Source: Tomocerus qinae | Taxonomy: Eukaryota > Arthropoda > Collembola > Entomobryomorpha > Tomoceridae | NCBI GenBank assembly: GCA_020055645.1 | Contig: CM034548.1 | Location: 33,096,201 to 33,160,200, forward strand | DNA length: 64,000 nt | Direction: 5' to 3' | Shown: positions 27,001 through 40,700 of the stretch, in pieces | How the letters are laid out: every line of letters begins with the position of its first letter | How positions within the stretch are numbered: the stretch's first letter is position 1 | The notes under the pieces: generated by a model | Told to the model about the DNA's origin: nothing | What the model saw: the letters and a program-made list of their open reading frames with translations, nothing else | Databases searched by the model: none | Program-made: the position numbers and the translations under genes

Positions 27001-28690
27001 AACCATCTTTTACTTCAATAGAATTTGAATTTTATGTATATCATTATGTATATTTTGTATAATATACTTTAGTAAGTATTGCCTATTTATAATTACTTCT
27101 TGATGTTTGCTCTTTCTCTCTCTATGATCAATGTTTGCATTAGGTCATAAATTATAATACATATCTCTACATACAATAATATTAATACATTACAATCTAT
27201 CTGCGAAATGCGAAAAATCATGCAAATTAATACAGTCACAATAATAATAATAATATATATAGTATTTTAGAGTACTTATTTACAAAGTACCTTCAGTGTA
27301 GTCACATTACAGTTAACGTAGTAGTTAAGTCACATAAAATCAACGGTATAGAAGGATGCGAGCGGGTTAAAAAGGTAGTTATCTCTTTTCTACACTGATT
27401 ACCTCATATATGATTAATAATAATATATTAGTGTTGTCAAACAAACAGATTGCAGGTCTTATACTATAATAATACATTAATATCGTTTAGCTAAATTAGT
27501 ACGGCGACACATTATCTGAATACCATACATTGTATAACACAGTTAGGTTTGGCGGGGAAAATGTAATAACTATTGAAAATGTCAAAATCTTCCTCATGCC
27601 ATCTGTAAAGAACGTCTAAAAGAATTGAACAGTCCGGCTCCTATTACTTCTTAATCTATTACCTGGACCTTGACAAACAAGGTGCGCGCCATACCATGCG
27701 GTGGGGACATGACACATCAATGTATCATGATTAATGTTAACACTTAAAACAATTAAAGACATGTGTACAATGTCAACAGTGCTTACCAGTAATACATACG
27801 TAAACTACGACAATGTACTTGTATAACAGTAATGCTGACAGTACAAGATACAAAAAAATTAAAACTTGGCTCTGACTCTAGGTAAAGTAAAATTGGAAAT
27901 GAGTTTGAGTAATCATTAAATTATAGTCAATTGTGGTGAGAGGTAGTGTCGTACAAATAAAATTACTCTCTAAGTTACAATCCTCTACTACTAGAAAGCC
28001 ATACATCAAGTTAACAATAAACAGTACACATATTTTTTAAGTATCATCTTTCTAACTGAAATCCTTACACTAATAAAATTATAATTTTCTTCGAGTCAGT
28101 TAGTAATAATTTATTTTACAGTATCTATCATACTAAACATAAGGATGGTTTGCGATCGAATTCAATTACTATACTGATTTACTAATAACGAAATAAATCA
28201 CACATAACGAGGCGAACTCCTGGTCAGGGCCAAGTAATTCCTACTCCTCCTATTTCCTTCTACGTTATTTAGTCTGTGTTTAAAATTTTTATTTTCCAAG
28301 AATACACTTTCTAATCATCCTTTACGAAACGCTTATGAATTTATTAGTTATATAAGGCGGACCATCAATTATTTGCAGCATGAGAAACCGACGATAATCT
28401 CACTCACGTTAACAGTCGAACAATTTAACACATAAAATTACAACGATAAGAGAACACTAACGATCTTCTACTCCAGTTTCCATGAGTTACTTCATATGAT
28501 CATTGTACTAGAGTACATATTTGGGCATGTGGTAGTCTGTTGTGTCCTGTGACGAATAGTACATACTGGATCAACGAGGAGACACTCTCCTCACGAACTA
28601 TTTATATAATTACTTAGCGTAAAATAAGTATTAGAATTTTAAATATTAGATTAACATAATGAGTTTCAATTCTTGTCTTCTGTTAGTATT
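24019..28690. other. AT-rich DNA downstream of MYPT, including its 3' UTR
   Basis: No coding signal. Simple repeats occur at about 24336-24354 (TAT) and 27241-27254 (ATA). The part nearest 28690 must be the MYPT 3' UTR. A minus-strand AATAAA at 28110-28115 would give a UTR of about 580 nt. Confidence 0.4.
28110..28115 (-). terminator. Candidate polyadenylation signal of MYPT
   Basis: AATAAA on the minus strand, 576 nt after the stop of the distal last exon. Other hexamers lie further down, so this is only the nearest strong candidate I found. Confidence 0.3.
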
Positions 28691-28777
28691 TTACTTGGAT
28701 AACTTGCTAATGACTCGAATCAGTGCACCATTTTCGTCCCGAAGTTTTTGATTCTCCGACCTCAAATGGCGTGTTTC
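28691..28777 (-). CDS. Mbs: MYPT distal last exon (zipper version A)
   Basis: Acceptor TTTGCAG, then 28 codons and TAA. It encodes the second half of the C-terminal leucine zipper, with NQKLRDENGALIRVISKLSK at the end, almost identical to vertebrate MYPT C-termini. Phase 0 entry from the exon 29939-30025. It aligns without gaps to the proximal last exon at 29542-29673. Confidence 0.93.
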   Translation of the reverse strand, partial: ETRHLRSENQKLRDENGALIRVISKLSK

Positions 28778-31700
28778 CTGCAAAGATAAATATCATCATT
28801 ACAATCCTGTCCAAAATAAGTCTTGCTGGATTATATTTGTTCAATCCAGGGTTAGCAACACTGATTGTGAGGAAAAAATAAACTGCCAACACACACAACA
28901 AATATATCTAAATACATGATTCACATATGATCATTTATAGTCATAATAATATAAACGCACAAATAGAAACTAATAATTTTTACTGCGGTCAGTAAAGTTG
29001 TACTAGCACTGATAAGTAGTAGCATTATTCGTAAATCTAGAAAAGCTTTATATCACTCCTGCATAGCCTCCTAATATTAATCACATTTAAAAACGTTTTA
29101 TGGTGGGTTTTAAAATTAGTTGGGTGCTGATTACTTGAATTTACAGTCCGAGTGTAGCTTTAACATTATTTTTCATAACGAGAGCTACAAAAATAATTAT
29201 TCACAATAGTTATCATAATATAAAATAACTTCACAACGAAAAACCTTGGATGACTATTCAAAAAACAAGATTTGACCTTGAAATCAAAAAAAAATGATTG
29301 CAATGAATATGGAAACGCCTATCGGTTTGAGGATTATTGGATAGGCGTTCCGACAAAAGACAACTCATTCCGAAAAGCAGTAAGGCAATGCAGAAAACAC
29401 TTCAAAATAAATATGTCACTTCTATGTAAACTGGGAGGGCGATCTGAAATACCTACAAAATGGTGGCAGCAGATAATATTCACTGGTAGATTTACAGAGA
29501 GAGAAGAGGAAGGAAGTGTCATTCATTTCAATTGAAATTGTCTACGGAGCTCTGCTGGGAACACTGCCAGCATTGGCACTTGCCCCACTGCCACTCAACT
29601 TCGACACAACCCGGGTCAATGCACGATTCTCCGCTTTCAATTTCTCACTTTCCAATTTCAATTTTTGCATTTGCTTCAGAAATACAGTCAACAACAATAG
29701 ATAAGACAGAGTGGTCAACTATACGCTATAATTCATAATGCCTTGTTCTACGATTTTTAAACGGATATCGGCAACAAGGCCACAAAGCTCCAAAGTAATA
29801 CGATAATTTCCTGGAAATAATATGGACAGTACTCCAATCCTTTTTCAACAAAATATTGAAATACTGTCCATTCCAGTCTTACGGCATACAACGTAAGCCA
29901 GGCAACAGTCCAAATAAAACAAGAGTTTGATTATTTACCTTAAGTTCCTCTTCCATTTCTGACAGCTTTCTCTCCAGTGCTCTTTTCTCTCGTTTTTCAG
30001 CATCGTCCACTCCAATTCTCTGCGTCTACACAAATCAAAACAAATTATTACAAAACTTTATGGCCCTATCCCGTTACCTACTCTATATTTTTCAGACTAA
30101 ATAACAGTAACGTAAGAAATAGATTTTAGTGTTCTGTTCAGTTCAATTATCATCCCACAGGCTAAATCTTTCAGACATCTGTCTGTAAATGAAGAGTTAG
30201 GGATGTAAACAAACATTTATATTCTACGAAGCTAGATGTGTAAATAAAACTAATTTTCCTTATCATCATCCCATGGGTATCACTTTTCTGACACACAGAC
30301 TCTTGTATACCTTCCTACTGTAGTATAAAGATACGTACTACAGATATGCAGATTACAGTAAATATTTTTCTTCCCTAGTGAATATAGTATTTTGTAGGCA
30401 CGTATATATGTAAGTAGACGAAGGTAAAGGAAAATGGGACCGAAATGAAAACAACTCGCACTTACCAACGCCACTTTTTCCAACTTCAGTTTCAGATCTG
30501 ACAATTCTTCTTCTGTGCGAGATAAACGAGATTTTATCGCTTGGTTTTCCTTCAAAACCTCTTCATAAAGCTGCAAGAACCAATTTAAAGCTCTCAGTTA
30601 ACGTCATAAACATTTAATAAATTGAATTATGTAGAGCATACAACACTGAGATATGATACCAATTTAACCGTAGTGTACGCAAGATAGCAATGACGCCGAT
30701 GCTACAGTATTCTCCGATTTTACATTTTGGAGCATGACGCCTTGCCATGTGTGTTTAATTGGAAAAGCAATAAAATAAGCCATTGCTCTACTTACCTTAC
30801 GGTAATTAATACGGGTAGTTACTCCATTTTCACTCTTTGACGATTCAGGACCTTGTTCCACATCGCTGGAAAACCCACTACCTCTCCCCGAACCAACCTA
30901 CACGGCAAAAACAAGAAAAAATCTTAGAAATCATTTGTTGACACATACATCTAATTACGGCAGTGTAATGCCCTGCACTGCAACATGTCACATTGCATCA
31001 CATCAATTCTTTTTAAAAACAAAACACTACAAGGAGGAAAAGTCGCACAATTGCTAGAAATTTTACTAGTTCAACAGTTCAGTGGGACAAAGTAATTGAG
31101 TAGGTGCACTAGGTATGCTAAGCGCTAACATGTGCCTAAATGACATCACATCTACATCTACGTATACTAATCCAATAATTATTTCGCTGAATCCCCAAAT
31201 TGTCAACTGTTTAGCTATATCACAGCCTCTTATACCACAAACTACCTAAATGTATTATCGAATCCAGATGTTATGCGTATCTACCTAAATGATCCTACTC
31301 TACGTAAACAACTTACGTGTAAACCTCTTTTATTGATATCACTATGATATTAGCCAACTCTAGGAAACTAATGGCGTGGCTAATTGCCATTACCAAGCAT
31401 ACATGTTAAGGTTAACTCACTCAAAAATGGAACAATATTTAAAGAAACGGTGTCTGAGACAGACAAGAGTTACTTCTACTTACTAGTGTCTAAAACTAAG
31501 CGACGCATGTCAAATTGTATTCAACTACTAATACATAATCCTACTTTAAGACATGAACAACTGCAGATGTCTGTAATATAGTAACACATAATAATAGAAT
31601 GTAGCTTTATATCTTAAATAAATAGAATAGGAAAAACAACTGCATATTATATCCGTAAAAGTTTCAGAATTTAGTGGAGTCCAAAGTACAATGTATAGCA

Positions 31701-34700
31701 GAAGATGAGAAATGTGCCAGATTTTCTACATCTCGTTTAGGTTAAAGCCTTTCTGTCAACAGTTAGTAATGGTATACATGGCAGGAGGAAGGATTCTATA
31801 ATTATTCCTGTACACACAAACATAACAAACAATTTTATCCATTTCTTACACTATCAGAATAATCATCAAAATCACACGGATCTTCATAGTCACTCTCATA
31901 ATAATCGACAGAAGGGGAGGATTGCTTTGATGTGTTGGAAAGAGATCCCAAAGACACAATCAAAGAGCTGAGACTGGAAGAAAGTCTTTTCTTAAGAGAG
32001 AGCTGGCTTTTCTTATCTGGTCCTTCGCTAACAATACTGGCCCGCTTTTGGCTACTGCCATTGGCGGCGACACTCCCTTTTGTACTACTCGCGGCACTCG
32101 TTCGGCCACCGTTGCTCACTTCTACTACATCACATGGATACTTGGACTTTGTGGATTTGCCTATGCTACTATTACTCAGGTCAGAGGACGGCAGGGCTGC
32201 TGCCCGCGCCTTTTGCTGCTGCCTCTGCACAAATTCAGGGGACGGGGCACGTCGTCTGGACGTCTCGTACGAACTTGGCCGCGAAATGTAAGAGCGGGGC
32301 GTGGCGTAGGCAGAAGAGTAATACTTAGAGGAGGCAGAGCTTGCATTGTTAGGGGCGGAGACAACTGGAGAAATGGAGTAGTGGCCGAATAAGTAGCCAC
32401 TACTACTCCCAGACGAAGGCGTCGAGGAGTAGTAGTTTTTGGAGGAGGCGGAGGAGGCTGTCGAGGTAGGTTTGCGGTAACTGTGTGGAAGTGATGCGTA
32501 GGCATTGACTAAACTGGACGTCGCCGAAGATTTGGATGGAGATGTGTAAACACTATTGGAACTGCCGGTATTGGTCCAGTCGTAATTGTACGCTGGAGTG
32601 ATTCCAGAGTAGTAGCCCGGGCGAGAGCTACGCGAATCCGAGTAACTATTCGGCACCGAATAGCGAGCCGTAGTTCTCGGCCTTGTTGATGAATAGTATG
32701 ACATTTTTGGATTTCGTACACACGACCTTATTTCCCAACCCAAATTCTCCTCCGTCAAATTAATCCTTGCGATGACAGATTCAAATGCACTGCAAGACTT
32801 GCAATTTCCAGCAAGGACAATCTTGAATCCACTTTTTAACTCGCTGATAAATCTGTCTCCGTTTCAGTGGGTGTAATATATCTCTCCACAGTCACACAAC
32901 ACCCACTGCTAAGCATCCAATATCTGATACACACAACTAGTAACTAACAGAGATTCAATCCATCAACATTTCCCCACAAACAAGTACTGCTCATAAATTA
33001 CAACTGAGTATCCATCCCTCTCCGTGTAACAGATCACAATCCTAATGATATCAAAGTGATGCTCCCAACATTTACACCACGAAGGATATTGCACAAGATG
33101 TGAGATGACAAGTGACAATCCGTAGAATAACGAACTAATCTATTACGCAGCAGGACCGATACACTTCAAAACGAGAATGGTAACATTATAAGCCCAATCT
33201 GAAATGCGAGCCCACACTGATCTCATAGTGTCCGTGAAATTGTCCACTCTACTTGGCATAATGCCGCCGATCACAGCTGTTTTCTCTTTTCAACCTATGC
33301 AAATTGCGCACATTTCTCCCCAAATACTACGGAACTGGGTAATCGTCGTGAGAGATCTGATTTATACACTTAACACTCTGCAATCAATGTAAACCGTAAA
33401 GGTAACAGCGAGCTGAGAAACCAAAAAGGTCGACTAAAGATATAGATAACAGACCGCAAGACAAGACTCAGGAGGAATAGCACACTGCAAGAAAAAATTG
33501 TAGAAACCTCACGTCACATGAGTTCACTTCAGATCAGGCCTGGATATGAATATCCGAATATTCACTGACATGGAGAACAATGACTTGGGCAACCTTCACA
33601 CCTGAGTGCAAAACTCATTTACGTTTTGAGCAGAAATACTATGCGACTAGTTCAGCGTCAACCAATATACTGGCTAATTGGCTAACTAACGACGAAAATT
33701 CTTCGGTTGACGTTGGCTACGCTGCATGATGACATGACATGACTCTCTTCAAATGCACCCAGAACAAAAATACACCGAAATGAGTCAGCCAGTCGTTGCC
33801 TTCTGTTTTTCTTGTCTTTAGATTCTTCCCGTCTCTTTCCAAAGCACAATGCAAATCAGTCAGTCAGTCTAGTCTTTTAGTGTGTTATGTATTTTGTCGG
33901 ATCCTCAGTTATCAGTCTTGATGATGCAACGGTGCTTAATGCTACAAAGCAATAGCAATCGAGACGACTAAGTAACAATGAGATTTACAGAGTTGGAAGA
34001 TTCAAAACGGTTTTCAATTGTACAACCGGAGAGAAGTGAAACGAAACTGAAGTCGAGACATTTTAATATATAATGTGCATATACCTAGGTAGTTACTATA
34101 ATAATATTATTATAGTTATGTAAAGTGTATGAAAGTGACGCCGTGCACATTCCCCCTCAGTTCCTTAACTTTCGTACAGATAAGAGAAGATGAGCGTCTT
34201 GTCTTTACTGGCAAGTCAAGTTAGACTTCGGTTCCGAATCGGATAAACTCCTATCTTACGCGTAGACATTTACACAGCCCATAAATGCATATACATCGTG
34301 TACACCATTCCTCAACATCAAGAAGAAACGCTACATGGAGAAGATAAGTCTTAAGTCAACTATACACAGACGTATATCCTCACACACCACCACAAAGAAA
34401 GGAGCCGAGGCAACTCTCATTTATACTCAAATGCTCCAACTTAACCCAACAACTCATACGAACATTTACACAGAGGATATCGCACCGAGAGGAAACTCCA
34501 CGGAGAAAAAACGGAAGCCAAGTATTTATATGTACTGTTTCATGTGCAGTGTCAGAGTCCTTTACGCTAAACGTTGAATCTTCAACTTCACGTTCACGTA
34601 ATGTGGAATAGGAGATCTAACCGTTGCGTTACATATCGTTTTGCTCCACTAATACTAAAGGTACAGTCTGGCCAACATAACTATGCATAACATAATGCGC

Positions 34701-37700
34701 TATGTACTTCAACAACAAGAAAAAGAAGCTCCCCAACAGAAAAACACGACGGATCACCTATACAAAGGAAGTCGCCGATGCCTTTGCCAAAAAATTATAT
34801 GGGCTGTGCCAAGTGTGACACTCCTTTCATTTCTTATCCTCTCATTCTTGCTCAACCAATTTCCTCTGAGGTGAGATGTCAACATTCGAATCAGCTCGAG
34901 TTATTTCCTTTCCATCTCGCCGATTTCCCTATCTGCATCTGCACTCTCATTATCTTACTCCAGCAATTCCTAATTCCTGCCCTGTCTCACATCAATACAA
35001 ATTAAAGACTCTTTCCCTAACGCAGCCCAACTTCTGTCAACTGTCCCATACATTCTCTTTAATTTATATACCTACTACTACATACACAATCTCAACTACA
35101 GTACTACTTTGTAATACAAGTCGCCATTTATTTGTCATACTTTGGTGAGTATTATTATTTATTGGCCAATTTAAGTAGTTCATCCCTAAAGAATTTCAAA
35201 CTAAATTAATGGCATTCAAATCACTGCGGAGAAAGTATTTCTCTGCAAATGTCTTAAATTAGACATTTTATTATCAGTAGTAGCATAAACTATCAAGATT
35301 GCGTTATGTGGCACGTATCGTTCTGCCTTCTTCCTCCTAATGATATTTTTCTGTCTCTGTCTAGTGCAATATAAACGAGAAGGGGAGCTAAAATAATTTA
35401 TGCATGAACCATAAACTGGATTCTGTAACAGAAAATTCGTCATCTGTCTATTTATCCGCCTGTGAAGCATCAGCCGTGGACGTGATTATTTTTCTTGGGA
35501 TCCATTCCCTATTGCTAACGCTAATTTAGTACCTGCTTTGATAAATACACACATACATGGAATGCCTCTCCCACATGCCACACAAAACAGTAACCACTAA
35601 AGGCAAGGCGAGTGAATACAGACATAAAGATATTCACAGTATATAATATAAAACCTATTTGGGAAGGTATAAACACGTGCTGGCTCCCTCCTTCTTCAAG
35701 ACCATCTTTTGATGAAGACTTTCGTCTCGTCACCACGTTTCCCTCGTGGACAAATATACTACAACATCCAAAGGCTTCGTCGTAGACGCTGCCGCCAGTA
35801 AAAACGGATTTTAAACGAGATAAATCTTCCACGCGAATGAATATACATACCAAGCCTTATAAATATACGTACTTCACACATGTACATTCTAAGAATGGAG
35901 CAAACTATTCATAACATGTGTAAATGTAAATACCCGATTATCTCTCAGCTTATGGACTCCTTTTAAATGCGTCTTCTGCTCACCCACTTTCTACATACAA
36001 ATCCCTACCAACAATTTTTACCGAAGATGACTTACATAACTCCCAACATTCTAGTACTTGTCTGGTTTTTCCCATAATAGATCAACAGAGCACCGTAAAT
36101 GTAACTACCTACCTAGTAGTAATGTAAACCCAAGGCAAAAACGCCCCCGTTTAAACATCTTCGCTGGCCTGGCTATTTTCGGATCAATTACTCTCAACAT
36201 TACACTCTTATCTACATACTCAAACATGACATCAAAGCATTATCCAGCACAAAAGGAGAGCAAGGCAAGGCTTTTGACAAGATTCGTATGCCACTCTACT
36301 TTTATTTAATCATCTTAGAGTTTAAACTATCTGCATGTGCTTTGCGCCTCGTACATTTTAGTGCCTACCATTCTAAGACTATTATCCCCAATACCCAAGT
36401 CCAACAAGAGGTATCATTCCACGCTTCTTCCATGCTGCAAATATTTATCTGCTTTTGTGCATTCTTGCATCACTCACTTTATGCAAGGAAATAAACCTAA
36501 ATCTAGTTTTCCGTTTTCGAATGTACTTTAGACTACTTTACTGTCTATTTAAATGACTTATTTAACTTAACTGTCTTGTAACTTGGAATTCATGCCATAT
36601 AGTACATAAATGCTGTCAAATGAAATTCAACATGCATTTATCTATAAATTTTGGCACTTATAAATAAAATGATAAATTCCTTCAAATTACAAATTTATCT
36701 AAGGCAAGTGACAGCCACACTGTGTCATTTTGGCACAAGTAATGAAACTACAGACATTCATTTAATATTAGATAATGAAAGATAATATAACGACAATAAG
36801 TATATATCTAAATTGTATTTGTTATTGTGTACATTGAATTTCTTAAAAAACTTAACTTACTGAAATGATATTCTTTTAAAGACTTGGTATTTATAATTTC
36901 TATTTGTGTTTGAAGTCAAAGATAGAAATAGAATTTTGGTATGTGAAGGTCTCAAATTCAATTGTTCATCCACAGAAATCGTGGTTAAGAATTGATGTAC
37001 ATGACACAACGGGAAAGAATGTATAATTACAGAAAAAGCACAATGCTGAGCACGACAAAACTGCAAAATAAAAACCATGCAAAGAAGAAGCCTCACCTCA
37101 TTATCGCTAGGCTGACTATCCTGACGATCCGGCTCAGTCCCCTAGAGCGTAAACAACAAGGGAAAGATTCACAAGGGTTTTAATAGGTACTGGATAAAAC
37201 ACACCGATAATTGAAGAATTGTAAACCCGAAATGTGGATACAATTCCCCATCAATTATGTTAGAAGCAAAAATAAAAACAAATGAAAGCTTTTTATACGT
37301 CGACAATGTTAAGTTAGGTCAACAGAGAGAAAGTTGAAACTTACATCAGCGTTGAATTGAACAACACCAGTGGAGCGTCGCTTTTGTTTCTTTTTTCTTA
37401 AGATCGCTCCTTGTGCTCCAGAATTTTTCATATCTTTATCTTTTTCATCGTCACCTGGAGCTTTGTCTCGGTCGTCTTCAGGGGGTCTTGGGGGTTTACC
37501 CAGGGGGGAATCTCCGCCGGGTTTACCTGCTTTGCTTCTTAGGGATGGACTTCGTTGGGTTGTTGAATTGTCTGTGATAACACCGGCTCGAGTTGATGTA
37601 CTTCGCGTGTCTTCTAAAGAGAATTTGCTACGATCTTGATCGTCCACTCTCAGTCTCCACGACGGTCGCCTTTCTAGTGATAAGTCTTCTTCTTTTCGAA

Positions 37701-40700
37701 GAACTGTAGAAACGTTGGCAGGTACTGTCGAGCCGGAGGGTGCATTTATCTGTAGATTAAGACTCTTAATTATTATCCTTTTCTTTTTAATCGTTTGGAA
37801 TTTTAACTAATACGAGAATCGGTGCAACTTACCTGATCATTAGAGGTGACCGCACCAGGATTCGATTGCTGGCTATTTTTCACATATTGCTCAGCGGATC
37901 TATTAGCAAACACATGACATTTTAATTACAAAAACAATCTGAAGACCTTTTAAAACAATGGGTGGTTAACTTTTTTTAAACACTTACTTCAGTTCTTCTA
38001 AGGTAACTCCCTGTGTAGATCGTCTCGTCTCCCTGACACGTTTCGCATGAGCTTTACGTTGCGTTTCTGACTCCTCATCACGAGCTGGAGGGACGAAAGA
38101 TCTGTAAATCAAATCAAACATTAATAAATCTCTTGTAAATATCATACTCAATTGGTTGTGCAAAATAAAAGTGCTGCTACATTCAAATGGCATGCATCAT
38201 TTTATTACTATTGTATTTACTACGACTATCAAAAATATTTACTACACTACTATTGCATAACACTTTAATATTTGTATTCATATATTTCCATCAGTAGTAA
38301 ACTAAAGTTTACAAACACTCTAAAATTAATGTTCTACCACGGTTAGTAAAAAGATGAGAAAATTAGGAAATTTTGAAATCACAAATTATAGAAATTAGAC
38401 TACGGTTTTAATTAAGCATCATGCTAAACCATGGGTCATCAACATCTACTGGAGAGTGACGTTACTACCGTCGGACGTCGACAGTTTTGTGCAAAAAAAA
38501 TGGGAAAGTGCAAATTCTTCGATCAAACTTCTCATTTCAGGCAAGTGCAGAGGCAAACGAAATTTGTGAATGTTTTAGTTTTTATAATTTGAGGAGAAGA
38601 CGCACTTGAAAAGAAATTGTTTGAATTTGGAGACAGGGCCAATCTTCGTTCCTCCCGGAGTGGATGGCGACAAACTTCCACTTTCTCCACTACGAATTCC
38701 ATGGTTTTAGGGCAGACATAATGCATAGATACGGATAAGATACGTATAATGCGTAACGTTGAAAGTAGACCCCACCACAAGCAAGAGTCACAAAAAGCAA
38801 TAAAGACACCAACACCTTTATTAGCTCGTGTGAAATCACTAAGCCCTTATGTACCCATTAGCTAACGTTATTGTTAAGATTATCAATACCAATGTATCAG
38901 ATCAATATTTCATTATTCCGAAAAGTAACGACACATTGAGTTACGTTTACGATTTCGAAACCAGAGACAGTATCAACACATCTCCTTGAGCACGAAGTTT
39001 GGTACAATACTCTTATCGAAAAGTGAATTTAGAGAATATAGTCATTTTGGTCATCTCTTAAACATTGCTTTAAAGCATTTTTAAGATTAAATATATCAAA
39101 CCCTGCATTAAAAAAGTTGGCTGAATTTAAAAAAATAATTTCTCGATATAGAAATGCTAACTATAGTTACCAACTTTTAGAAGATTTTAGTACGGTATTG
39201 AATAGTTGACTATAATTATTTAAAATTATAATAATTATAGCTCATATCACAGCGTCGATGTTTTCTTAATGTCCTTTTCAAAATCACCCGCAGCAAGCCA
39301 GTAAAATATTTTCCCAACAACAACACAATCAATGGATACATATACACCAAATTGCAGAACGGACATATAACACAAAACAGTTTGTTTGAGCCAAAACGAC
39401 TTGACCTAACCAGAGTTAGTTGAGTTTAGAAGTGTCACGAAACTAGTTAGCTGTCGAACAAGTTATTATACGACCTTGTTCGATGAATAGGAAAGATGTT
39501 AAGTCGCTCCTTTCAATTTTTCCCCTACTTCCTCTATCAGGGGATTACTGTAACCTATTCAGTAGTGTTACAAAACATGTCAGCTGTCAATGAAACTTTT
39601 ACACGGCTTTGTACGATAAATATAAACTCAGTTACGTTGATTTTCAGTTATTTTCAGTTTTTCACCCACTTCCCCTATCAGGGGATGATTGTAACCTATT
39701 TAAAAGTGCGGTAAAACATGTCAGCTGTCGAACAAGCCTTTACACGACGTTGTACAATGAGTAAAACAAAAGTTATGGCGATTTTTAATTTTTTTAAAAA
39801 TTTTGAACCCATCCCCTAGTCAGGGTGTGCTACCGACCTTGCCTATTTAAGAACTTCTTACTTTTTATTTGAAAAAGCTACCCTGAAAATTTGAACAGTC
39901 TAGCTGAAGCCATTCCAAAGTTATCCTGCAGAGGGATTTCAAGACAGACAGACAGGCAAAGCACTACCATATCAGCTGTTCATTCACCAAAAATGCCCGT
40001 TTGGGCAGGTACCGAAACAATGTACTAAACATCGAATTTTCGGATTAAATTCATATTCACGGGCATTTTTGGCGAGTGAACAGCTGGTGGTAGTGCTTTT
40101 CGTTACAGTATATTATACGTACATCCATTTAATGTGTTGTTGTCAGGCAAATGTTTTGCTAGCCCGTTGGTGATTTCGAAAAGGTCTCGTACAATATCAC
40201 AATTAGATTTATTGAAATAAATTATAAAAATAAACTAAATTCCCATTATTAATATTCATTCGATAAGAAATCGTTGTTATCTATGAAGTTAGCAAACGAC
40301 CCATACAAGTTAAGTAATAAGTTACGATGGATCCGTCGAAAACATCAAAAAATAATAAATTATTATAATTTTGTCAAGAAAAATTTGAACTAGCGTTGGC
40401 GGGAAGAATTTTACCTTCTCATTTGAACGGCGTTATTATTAGCAATATTTCCGACCGATCTGTTTTGAGGACTGGAAGAACCAATAGTATTTGGTCGGGG
40501 TGATCTAGCAGAATCAGTGTCTTTCCTGAAATTGAATAAAGGAGCAAACATGCAGGTTCAAATAATCAAAATAAATCACACAGGTTCATTTCAAATGTGC
40601 ATCATCATCGTCCCATAACAAATAAACAATAAATAATGCAATATCAGAAAATTATTAAACGAGTTTTGAAAAATTATTTAACTCCACAGTTAATATTGTC

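Larger units (their letters stand above)
38102..40414. other. MYPT intron carrying a large foldback element
   Basis: Intron between exons 40415-40525 and 37988-38101. Apart from the element at 39271-40185 it is AT-rich and featureless. The open frame at 38532-38780 shows no family and no splice support. Confidence 0.5.

Noticed and set aside
29272-29535. Plus-strand 87-codon frame between the two MYPT last exons
   Set aside because: No family resemblance, overlaps the 3' UTR of the proximal last exon, and has no splice support.
31932-32392. Long plus-strand open frames at 31932-32291, 32048-32392 and 32080-32328
   Set aside because: They are shadows of the Ser-rich MYPT exon on the minus strand, kept open by its codon composition.
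37370-37639. Plus-strand 89-codon frame
   Set aside because: Antisense shadow of the MYPT exon at 37345-37749 that carries the second RRST site.
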